Assembly (NCBI GenBank): GCA_900498245.1 | Contig: LS998015.1 | Span: 1,430,352 to 1,483,857, forward strand | DNA length: 53,506 nucleotides | From: Candidatus Zixiibacteriota bacterium | Lineage (GTDB): Bacteria > Zixibacteria > MSB-5A5 > GN15 > PGXB01 | Reading direction: 5' to 3' | In this document: positions 36,642 to 44,621 of the stretch, piece by piece | How positions within the stretch are numbered: position 1 is the stretch's first letter | Layout of the letters: each line of letters starts with the position of its first letter | The notes under the pieces: generated by a model | The model's database searches: none | Told to the model about the DNA's origin: nothing | The model's input: only the letters and a program-made list of their open reading frames with translations | Translations under genes and position numbers: made by a program

Positions 36642-38222
36642 ATGAGAATTTTTGATATACTTGCCAATAGCGCCGCTGTCTATCCGGGAAATATCGCGGT
36701 TCGCCATGATGGTCGCAGTATGAATTACCGGGAGTTATATGAAAGTGCAGTCGGCCTGGGTAAATATCTCGAAACTTTGCGGCTTCCGCCGGATACCAGG
36801 GCGGCAATTCTTTTTGAAAATTGCGCTGAATATCTGATTGCATTCTTTGCAGTTTTCAGAGCGGGTCTGGTTGCGGTACCGCTGGATACTTCCCTTCCTC
36901 CGGAGAAGATTAACGCAATATTGATCGATTCGCAGGCCGAAATATTGCTATGTCAGGCGAAATTTGAACGTCATCTTGACAGAATGATGGGTGATACGCC
37001 GCCGATAAAATTTATAATCACCGAAAGGAAACTACAGCGGCCGCCCGAGACCGTAGTCGGCGCAACATTAGAAGAGATTCTAAGCGATCCCAATTTAAAG
37101 GACAAAATATTCCCCGAAAAAAAATCGGCAGATTCACTGGCCTATGATTTAAAACAGGAATCGGTAGCCGCGCCTCACGAACTGGCGGCCATTTTTTACA
37201 CCTCGGGAAGTACCGGAAGTTCCAAAGGGGTGATGCTCTCCCACCGGAATCTGATTTCCAATACTATCGCTACGGTTATCTATCTCAAACTGGAGGCCCG
37301 AGACAAGGTCATGGTCATTTTGCCGTTTTATTATATTTACGGCAATTCCCTTCTTTTGACCCATATCCTGGCGGGCGGAACGCTTGTCATCGACAACCGC
37401 TTTTTATATCCGGAAGTGGTTCTGGATACCATGCAGAAAGAACAAGTCACCGGCTTCTCCGGGGTCCCTTCCAATTTCATGATCATGCTGAATAATTCCA
37501 GTCTGGCAACACGCTCCTGGCCGCACTTGCGCTACTTCACGCAGGCGGGAGGGGCGATGGCCCCGGAGGTGGTTCGTCGTCTGATGACGGCCTTTCCCGA
37601 CAAAGAAATTTATATTATGTACGGCCAGACGGAGGCGGCGCCGCGTGTGTCGTATTGCCCGCCCGAAAAATTAAATGAAAAAATCGGGTCGATCGGAATA
37701 CCGGTCCCCGGCGTCACCATAAAGGTGATGGATGACGACGGACATGAGGTGCCAATAGGGACCGACGGTGAACTGGCGGTCCTCGGCGACAATGTTATGC
37801 TTGGCTACTGGAATCAGCCCGAAGAGCAGAAGCAGGTTCTTCGGGACGGCTGGCTGTTTACCGGTGATTTGGCGCGGCAGGATAGGGACGGCTATTTTTA
37901 TATTGTGGGCCGAAAAAAGGAAATTATCAAGGCGGGAGGAAAGCGGGTCAGTGCCAAGGAGGTGGAGGAGTGTATCCTGGAACACCCCCAGGTGGCCGAG
38001 GCGACCGTATTTGGTATCAAGGATGATATTCTTGGTGAAGCAATAAAAACCGTAATAGTATTGAGACAGGGGACGGATCTGAGTGTTAAAGAGATACAGA
38101 ATTATTGCCGGTCAAAACTGGCCGAGTTCAAAGTGCCCAAATATATAGTATTTGCGGATTCATTGCCCAAGTACAAGTCGGGTAAAGTCAACAAGATGCT
38201 ACTTATGAATAAAAGTGTTTGA
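36642..38222 (+). CDS. AMP-dependent acyl/aminoacyl ligase (exosortase-locus ligase type)
   Basis: This is a 526-residue ANL-superfamily ligase. The ATP loop YTSGSTGSSKG is at 186-196, YGQTEAAPR further on, then GELAVLGDNVMLGYWN, the hinge GDLARQDRDGYFYIVGRKKE and the C-terminal catalytic lysine in SGKVNK (K515). It would adenylate a carboxylic acid and load it on the carrier protein encoded 65 nt upstream. The acid is unknown. It resembles the acyl-CoA ligase that accompanies exosortase-A loci. The stop overlaps a TTG of the next frame, but the real next start is 38249. Confidence 0.87.
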   Translation: MRIFDILANSAAVYPGNIAVRHDGRSMNYRELYESAVGLGKYLETLRLPPDTRAAILFENCAEYLIAFFAVFRAGLVAVPLDTSLPPEKINAILIDSQAEILLCQAKFERHLDRMMGDTPPIKFIITERKLQRPPETVVGATLEEILSDPNLKDKIFPEKKSADSLAYDLKQESVAAPHELAAIFYTSGSTGSSKGVMLSHRNLISNTIATVIYLKLEARDKVMVILPFYYIYGNSLLLTHILAGGTLVIDNRFLYPEVVLDTMQKEQVTGFSGVPSNFMIMLNNSSLATRSWPHLRYFTQAGGAMAPEVVRRLMTAFPDKEIYIMYGQTEAAPRVSYCPPEKLNEKIGSIGIPVPGVTIKVMDDDGHEVPIGTDGELAVLGDNVMLGYWNQPEEQKQVLRDGWLFTGDLARQDRDGYFYIVGRKKEIIKAGGKRVSAKEVEECILEHPQVAEATVFGIKDDILGEAIKTVIVLRQGTDLSVKEIQNYCRSKLAEFKVPKYIVFADSLPKYKSGKVNKMLLMNKSV

Positions 38223-38248
38223 ATACAGGTATCCCGAAAGGAAGAAAT

Positions 38249-39238
38249 ATGAAATTCGGCAAGGAGTTACTCAAGATTGATCCGGCCCGGGAGGCGGCTC
38301 TGGCACAAGAGTTTCTTCAGGCGGCCATCAAAAGTGTCCCCAAACGCGATGGTATAATTGTCGGTGTCAGCGGGGGGGTTGATTCGGCGGTTGTGGTATC
38401 ATTGGCGGTGCGGGCGGTCGGAAAGGATAACGTCCTTGCATTGATTCTCCCGGAAAAGGAGTCAAATCCCATTTCCGCCCAGTATGCCGAAAAAATAATC
38501 AGTCAATTGGGGGTGGCTTACAAGACGGTGGAACTGACCAACACGGTGGCCAGTTTGGGGACATATAATAATCGTGACGCCCTCATTCAGGACATATTTC
38601 CCGAGTATGGGCCCGGATTCAAACATAATATTTTTCTTCCCCAGAATATTCTGGAAGTGGATCGCTATAATTTCTATACCCTGCGAATCGATGACGGAAA
38701 AGGGAACCGGAAAGAGAAGCGTCTGTCCAAGAAGCAGTTTCTAGCCATAACGGCCGCGGCCAATGTCAAAATTCGATCCCGAATGCTGGCACTCTATTAC
38801 TGGGGGGATCAATATAATTATCTGGTGGCCGGCACCACCAACAAGACGGAATTTCTACTGGGAGATTACTGCAAATATGGGGATGGCGGAACCGATGTCG
38901 AAGGGATTTCTCATTTATATAAACTTCAAATATATCAACTGGCCGAATATTTGAACGTCCCGAAGGAAATAATAGAAAGAACTCCCAGCCCGGATACATT
39001 CAGTCTGCCGGTTTCGGATCAGGATTTCTACTTCGTGCTTCCTTTTGACCTGCTCGATCCGCTGCTCTATGCCTGGGAGTATAAAACGAATATCAAGGAT
39101 GTGGCGGCCGGATTGAATTTAACGGAAGAGCAAATTCTCCGCTGTTACAAAGATTTCAGTTCGAAATTCGCCTCCACCGAGCATATTCGTCAGCTCCCGA
39201 AGGCGATCGAACGGGACTGGACCCGGTATAAAGGATAG
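38249..39238 (+). CDS. NAD-synthase-like ATP-pyrophosphatase (copy 2)
   Basis: This 329-residue protein is a paralogue of the one at 35278. SGGVDSA at 41-47 is the PP-loop, and GTTNKTEFLLGDYCKYGDGG and LYKLQIYQLAEYLNVPKE follow. The ATG at 38249 was chosen over a TTG at 38219 because AAAGGAAG lies in front of it and the N-terminus then matches copy 1. The two copies differ in residues of the region that binds the acceptor in NadE, so they may use different substrates or form a heteromer. The setting is the carrier/ligase cassette. Confidence 0.82.
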   Translation: MKFGKELLKIDPAREAALAQEFLQAAIKSVPKRDGIIVGVSGGVDSAVVVSLAVRAVGKDNVLALILPEKESNPISAQYAEKIISQLGVAYKTVELTNTVASLGTYNNRDALIQDIFPEYGPGFKHNIFLPQNILEVDRYNFYTLRIDDGKGNRKEKRLSKKQFLAITAAANVKIRSRMLALYYWGDQYNYLVAGTTNKTEFLLGDYCKYGDGGTDVEGISHLYKLQIYQLAEYLNVPKEIIERTPSPDTFSLPVSDQDFYFVLPFDLLDPLLYAWEYKTNIKDVAAGLNLTEEQILRCYKDFSSKFASTEHIRQLPKAIERDWTRYKG

Positions 39239-39347
39239 AAATCGGAATTTGACCGGTGGAATGAATTTGCTTTACTGACGATTTGCGATATCTTATAATA
39301 ATAGAGATGTGAAGGCGGTTTCCCTAAGCCCGGCCTATCGGAAAAGA

Positions 39348-40856
39348 ATGGAAACGGAAAAGAATAAAAGGACGATTGAAGTCAGCGATATTTTTCGCGT
39401 CGCCTGGCGGCGCAAATGGCTGATTGTAATTCCCTTGATACTGGTAGCGGCGGCGGCTTATTTTGGTTCTTATCTGATCACGCCCGAATATGAATCATCC
39501 ATCATAATATATCTCGGAAATCCGGTGAGACTTTCCGACCAATTGCGGCGAATGGTCGGTGATGTCGGCAATGTATTGGGCGATAACAGATATCGGGAGT
39601 CGGAACTGCAGAGTCTCCAGAACGAGGTGACATCGACCCCGTATATTCAGCGGTTGGTGGACAAACTTCATCTCGATCAGGATCCCTCCCTTGACAAAAG
39701 GGCAGAGAAGTTACGTAAGGCCCGCCCCGATTTGTCGATGTCCCAGGTTCGCTTCAGCCTGATACTGAATGACCTTCGAGATCGTGTCGGCATCAGTTCG
39801 GCCGGTTTGGAACAGGTCAGGATATCGGTTCTGTCGCCCGATCCTTTCAAGGCCCGCGATATCGCCCAGAACCTGGGTGAAATACTGATGGATGAAAAGA
39901 CCAAGCAGGCGCTGGGGTCGGTTCGTCTTTCGCAGGATTTTACCTATGATCAACTGGCCAAATATGAGAAGGATTTGCAGGATAAAATCGATGAAAAGAC
40001 GAGATTCGAAAAACAGAATATGGGCGTTCAGCTGAATGAACTGGTGGTATCCGATTCCAACCGCAAGGCGATCAGCGGAGAAATCGACGCCATAAACGCC
40101 GATATTCAGGAAAAGAAGAGCGAGGAAACGGGGCTATTGAGCAAACTGAACAATGTTCCCTCGAGCAAGTTGGTTCTGCCCGATTCACCCGATTTGCAGC
40201 GGATGACGAACGATATTCAAAATCTTCTGAAATCCGTTTCAAGTTTAATGCCGCGCTATCGTTGGAGCGATCCCGAAATACTTAATTATAAGACAAAGCT
40301 TTATAATTATATAAATAATGTCGAGGATGAAATCAGGAGGCTGGTTGATGTCCAATTTGCTCAGTATGATGCCCCGACCCGGGACCTAATTGTACAGCTA
40401 TTCAGTTTGAGGACAGAGCTGGACATTTTGTACTCCAAATCAAATATCCTGAAGCTGGCTCTCGATGATATCAATCAGAAAATAAATGCCTTTCCCGATT
40501 ATCAGGCCCGATTGGAACAATTAAACCGTGAAATAAATGCGGCCCGCGATCTGCGGGATCGTTTCAAGGAACAGCAGGAAGGTTCGCAGATTTCCCAGGC
40601 TCTTTTGAGCGAGGCCCGTTTTCAGGTGATAGAGCCGGCCAAGGTTCCGATGGAACCGGTCCGCCCCAATCGCATCAAGATCCTGGTAATGGGATTGATC
40701 CTTGGACTGATGATTGGCGCCGGCGTGGCTCTTCTGGCAGAACTGATGGATAATTCTTTCAAAAAGGTCGAAGAAGTCGAAGATTACCTCGGTTATCCGG
40801 TGCTGGGCGTTATTCCTGATATTGCCACCCTGAAGAAAGCGTCCAAATCCTTTTAG
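39348..40856 (+). CDS. Polysaccharide chain-length determinant (Wzz/co-polymerase family)
   Basis: This is a roughly 502-residue inner-membrane protein that sets polymer length. A first membrane helix is at about 24-44 after a short cytoplasmic part; a long periplasmic region rich in heptads lies at about 45-460 (for example LQDKIDEKTRFEKQN and LEQLNREINAARDLRDRFKE); a second helix lies at about 463-486 preceded by the Pro-rich VPMEPVRPNR. No Walker A/tyrosine kinase domain is present at the C-terminus. A GTG at 39309 gives 13 more residues; the ATG at 39348 has GGAAAAG just before it. It is the last gene of the locus. Confidence 0.87.
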   Translation: METEKNKRTIEVSDIFRVAWRRKWLIVIPLILVAAAAYFGSYLITPEYESSIIIYLGNPVRLSDQLRRMVGDVGNVLGDNRYRESELQSLQNEVTSTPYIQRLVDKLHLDQDPSLDKRAEKLRKARPDLSMSQVRFSLILNDLRDRVGISSAGLEQVRISVLSPDPFKARDIAQNLGEILMDEKTKQALGSVRLSQDFTYDQLAKYEKDLQDKIDEKTRFEKQNMGVQLNELVVSDSNRKAISGEIDAINADIQEKKSEETGLLSKLNNVPSSKLVLPDSPDLQRMTNDIQNLLKSVSSLMPRYRWSDPEILNYKTKLYNYINNVEDEIRRLVDVQFAQYDAPTRDLIVQLFSLRTELDILYSKSNILKLALDDINQKINAFPDYQARLEQLNREINAARDLRDRFKEQQEGSQISQALLSEARFQVIEPAKVPMEPVRPNRIKILVMGLILGLMIGAGVALLAELMDNSFKKVEEVEDYLGYPVLGVIPDIATLKKASKSF

Positions 40857-41127
40857 GGACCCTCTTTAAATCCCCTTACAATCGGCCAAAACCTCCCTAT
40901 TAAATTAAATCCTGTTTTGTTATTTTTGGCGGCATTGTTTCACCTTGGAACATCCGCCGCATATTATTGATTATTGTTGTCTCAATTATATCTGTCGCCG
41001 GGGTAAATCATAATCGGCATCAAATTGATATATCCTAACACCTTTGGCGGCTTTAACCTGTGTCGATTTTGCCGATAAATAGATATGAAAATATATTTCG
41101 GCAAGCAAGTAGGCGCCGGGCCGTGTG

Positions 41128-44100
41128 ATGGAAAACCGTTTTATCGGTCTAAATGTAATTGACGAGCATATCAGCAAGGATTCAGCTCTGATGAACCCAC
41201 CCAAAATTAAATCTTTGATAAGCAAAGCCGGGCTACTAAGAAGATTGGAAACTAAAATTATTCTAATGATATTCGGAATAATTTTTATATTCATAGCGAA
41301 TCTTATTTTTTCCCATCATCAAGATGAATCGCGGATGAATCTGCTTCGGGAGCAAAGGACCCAGGAAAGGGCGAAAATTTTTGAAAATATTATAGAGCTT
41401 CAGGGGCAAGGATTGAAAGATCTGGCCCATGATTATTCCTTTTGGGACGACATGGTAAAATTCGTGAAAGAGCCTGCCATCGACTGGGCGGAAAATAATA
41501 TAGGGACGGCTTTAACCACATTTGATATTGATGCGGTCTGGGTATATCGGCCCGATATGAAGTTGGTTTATAGCACGGCCGATAGCCTGGCCGTACGGCT
41601 GCAAGAACTTCCCGGAAAAGATGAGACTATTCGGGGGCTAATCTCGCGGGGATATTTCGCCCATTACTTTTGTCGAACAGCCGCCGGTTTAATGGAAATC
41701 TACAGCGCTCCTATCCAGCCGAGTTTCGATTCTTTGAGGCAAGCATTACCCAGCGGTTACTTTTTTGTCGGTCGCTTTTGGGGCACCAATTTCTTGGAGA
41801 AATTGAGTCATTTGGCCAGAGGCAAGGTACAGATTATCATGTCCGAAGATAATAATTTGCTGGCCGAAAACTCAGCCGACAGCGGCAACCTGATAATTTC
41901 AGTGACGGATCTGAATAGTCTTGCCGGCACGACCGTCGCACATGCCATATTCCGAAGCCCCTCGGTAGAAATGGACGCTACGGAATCAATGTCGCGGAAT
42001 CGCCTCTTGATGGCTCTTATTAGTTCCATGGCGGTAATAGTTTTAATCCTGATCTTATTATTCAGATGGATAATTTCCCCGTTGAAGCAATTGGCGCGAT
42101 CTCTTTCCGATAATAATCCGTCACTCCTGAACTCATTGAAAATCAAAAATACCGAATTCGGATTGCTTGCCAGACTGGTTACCAAGTTCTATGAACAGCA
42201 TGATGAATTGACACGAGAAGTGGCTGAACGCACTCATTCGGAAAAGGCTCTCCGCGAAAATGAGGGGTATTTGCAGCAACTGCTGGATTCGATCTGCGCC
42301 GGCATTCTGGTTGTGGACGCCGAAAACCACAAAATAGTCGACGCCAATGAGCAGGCCCTAAAAATGATCGGAGCCACGCATGATGAAATTCGAGGGCGTG
42401 AATGCCACGGCTATCTTTGCCCGGCCGAAAAGGGGAAATGTCCGATAACGGACCTGAAGCAAACGGTCGATAATTCCGAGCGAAGGCTGATCAGAACCGA
42501 TGGTTCCTTTGTTCCGATTCTTAAGAGTGTCATCAAAGTGCGCCGTAAGGATAAGGAATATCTTATAGAAAGTTTTCTTGATATTGCCCGGATGAAGGAA
42601 GCGGAAATGGCCCTGCATGATACGGCCACGAAAATGGCCGCCCTGGCCGATGAGCAGAAGATTCTTCTGGAAAATGCCCGCGACTTTTTATATCGTCACG
42701 ACGCCAACGGAGTATTTTTCTATGTTTCCCCTTCGGTTCAATCTATCACCGGATATACGCCGGAGGAATGGTGCAAGCATTATACAAGGTATCTTACCGA
42801 CAGTCCGGACAATATCCAGACCATCGAATATACGGAAGATACGCTCAAGACAGGCAATATCCACCCGCCCTACCTGGTGGAAATCTATCATAAGAACGGG
42901 AACCGCATTAATCTCGAGGTCAATGAACAGCCGGTGACAGAAAACGGCAAGGTTATCGGGATCGTGGGTGTTGCGCGGGATGTTACGGACCGCATCTTGA
43001 TGCAGGAACGACTGCGCAAATCGGAGGAAAAGTACCGCAACCTGGTGGATAACATTTCCGACGGGCTTATTGTCTGTGATTTTGAGGAGAAAATTATCTA
43101 TACCAATCCCGCGGCCTGTAAGATTCTGGGGTACGGGCCGGAGGAATTTATTGGCCTGAATTTTGTCAATCTGGTTGTACCTTCCGATCGGTCTCAACTG
43201 CTGGCGGAAAACCAGAAAAGAAAGTTGGGGCTAGAGAGCACCTATGTGATTTCTGTCCAACACAAGAGCGGGGAAACCAGAACGCTTTTCATGTCCGGCC
43301 GCCCATATGCCGAAGAGCGGGGTGGACTTATCGGTACAGTAGGCGTATTTACCGATATCACCGAAATGCGCCGGGCTGACGAAGAACGTCTCCGTTTGAA
43401 GGAAGAACTGGCCCGGGCTCAGCGGATGGAATCAATGGGGGTGCTGGCCGGCGGTGTCGCCCATGATTTGAATAATATACTCGGCCCCCTGGTAGCCTAT
43501 CCAGAGATGATACTTCATAAACTTCCTGATGAAAGCCCGGCCCGCAAGCAGGTGGCCATGATGGGGCGGGCGGCACGGGAGGCTGCAGATGTCATACAGG
43601 ATTTATTATCGCTGGCGCGCCGGGGACGGTATGAAATGAAGCCGACCAATATCAACGATGTTATCGAAGAATATCTCAATTCCCCCAGTTTCGTGGAATT
43701 GTGCCGCCACAATCCCGGGGTGGAGATCGCGAAAGATCTTAACCGTGAAATTTATCCCATTTCCGGTTCCGCACCGCATCTTTTAAAAGTAATCATGAAC
43801 CTGATCGTCAACGCTTTCGACGCCATGCCGGACGGCGGTCGCCTTAGCATCAGCACGATACAATCATACCAAGAGGAATTGCAGAGTGGTTTTAAAGAGA
43901 TCGTCAAGGGCAAGTATGTTGCGGTTCATGTCAAAGATACCGGTATGGGAATAGATGAGAAGGATCTGAAAAAAATATTTGAACCCTATTACTCCAAGAA
44001 AAAGATGGGCGCCAGCGGCAGCGGCCTGGGGCTCTCGGTGGTATATGGAATCGTGAAGGATCATAAGGGATATTATGATGTTATTTCCGAGGTGGGAAGA

Positions 44101-44568
44101 GGGACGGAGTTCATTTTATATTTCCCGGCGATAGAGGCGGCCGTGATACATGATTCCCAGAATTTGGCCGATCTCACCGGCACGGAGACAATTCTTATAA
44201 TCGATGATATGCCGGAGCAGTGCGAAACCGCCTCGCAGATTATCGGCAGTCTGGGATATCATACCGTCGCAGTCGAAGGCGGCAGGGAAGCCGTCGCATT
44301 TCTCAAGAGTGCGTCCGCGGACCTGGTTATAATCGATATGCTGATGGAAAAGGATTTTGACGGACTGGAAACATATCGGAAGATTCGGGAAATCAATCCC
44401 ACTCAACGCGCCATTATCGCCAGTGGTTATTCGGTGACCGACCGGGTACTTCAGATGCAGGCCATGGGGGCCGGGGCGTTTATCAAAAAGCCGTACACTC
44501 GGGATCAAATCGGCCGGGCCATACGGGAAGAACTGAACCGGACACCGAAATTTGCGCCGGTGCCATAA
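41128..44568 (+). CDS. Membrane hybrid sensor histidine kinase (CHASE4-PAS-PAS-PAS-HisKA-HATPase-REC)
   Basis: This 1146-residue signalling protein has a first membrane helix at about 46-64, a CHASE4 sensor domain outside (about 75-260), a second helix at about 295-316, three PAS domains at about 378-500, 515-630 and 635-755 (the first with a Cys-rich insert, CPAEKGKCPI), and the kinase core with phospho-acceptor H779 in GVAHDLNNILGP. The HATPase has DTGMGIDEKDL and GSGLGLSVVYG. The C-terminal receiver has D1070 (VIIDML). The phosphate may be passed on to an unlinked regulator. It is not in an operon; a role in controlling the neighbouring loci is only suggested by position. The ATG at 41128 is preceded directly by a GTG. 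Confidence 0.9.
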   Translation: MENRFIGLNVIDEHISKDSALMNPPKIKSLISKAGLLRRLETKIILMIFGIIFIFIANLIFSHHQDESRMNLLREQRTQERAKIFENIIELQGQGLKDLAHDYSFWDDMVKFVKEPAIDWAENNIGTALTTFDIDAVWVYRPDMKLVYSTADSLAVRLQELPGKDETIRGLISRGYFAHYFCRTAAGLMEIYSAPIQPSFDSLRQALPSGYFFVGRFWGTNFLEKLSHLARGKVQIIMSEDNNLLAENSADSGNLIISVTDLNSLAGTTVAHAIFRSPSVEMDATESMSRNRLLMALISSMAVIVLILILLFRWIISPLKQLARSLSDNNPSLLNSLKIKNTEFGLLARLVTKFYEQHDELTREVAERTHSEKALRENEGYLQQLLDSICAGILVVDAENHKIVDANEQALKMIGATHDEIRGRECHGYLCPAEKGKCPITDLKQTVDNSERRLIRTDGSFVPILKSVIKVRRKDKEYLIESFLDIARMKEAEMALHDTATKMAALADEQKILLENARDFLYRHDANGVFFYVSPSVQSITGYTPEEWCKHYTRYLTDSPDNIQTIEYTEDTLKTGNIHPPYLVEIYHKNGNRINLEVNEQPVTENGKVIGIVGVARDVTDRILMQERLRKSEEKYRNLVDNISDGLIVCDFEEKIIYTNPAACKILGYGPEEFIGLNFVNLVVPSDRSQLLAENQKRKLGLESTYVISVQHKSGETRTLFMSGRPYAEERGGLIGTVGVFTDITEMRRADEERLRLKEELARAQRMESMGVLAGGVAHDLNNILGPLVAYPEMILHKLPDESPARKQVAMMGRAAREAADVIQDLLSLARRGRYEMKPTNINDVIEEYLNSPSFVELCRHNPGVEIAKDLNREIYPISGSAPHLLKVIMNLIVNAFDAMPDGGRLSISTIQSYQEELQSGFKEIVKGKYVAVHVKDTGMGIDEKDLKKIFEPYYSKKKMGASGSGLGLSVVYGIVKDHKGYYDVISEVGRGTEFILYFPAIEAAVIHDSQNLADLTGTETILIIDDMPEQCETASQIIGSLGYHTVAVEGGREAVAFLKSASADLVIIDMLMEKDFDGLETYRKIREINPTQRAIIASGYSVTDRVLQMQAMGAGAFIKKPYTRDQIGRAIREELNRTPKFAPVP

Positions 44569-44569
44569 T

Positions 44570-44596
44570 AAAAAAGGATGGCCATTATGCCATCCC
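44570..44596 (-). terminator. Bidirectional terminator between convergent genes
   Basis: A 7-bp stem, GGATGGC (44576-44582) with GCCATCC (44589-44595), has a run of A at 44570-44575, so on the minus strand the stem is followed by TTTTTT. It ends the FG-GAP gene transcript and may also act on the kinase transcript. Confidence 0.8.
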
Positions 44597-44621
44597 TCTC
44601 TATTTAAGATATTGAATCAGC

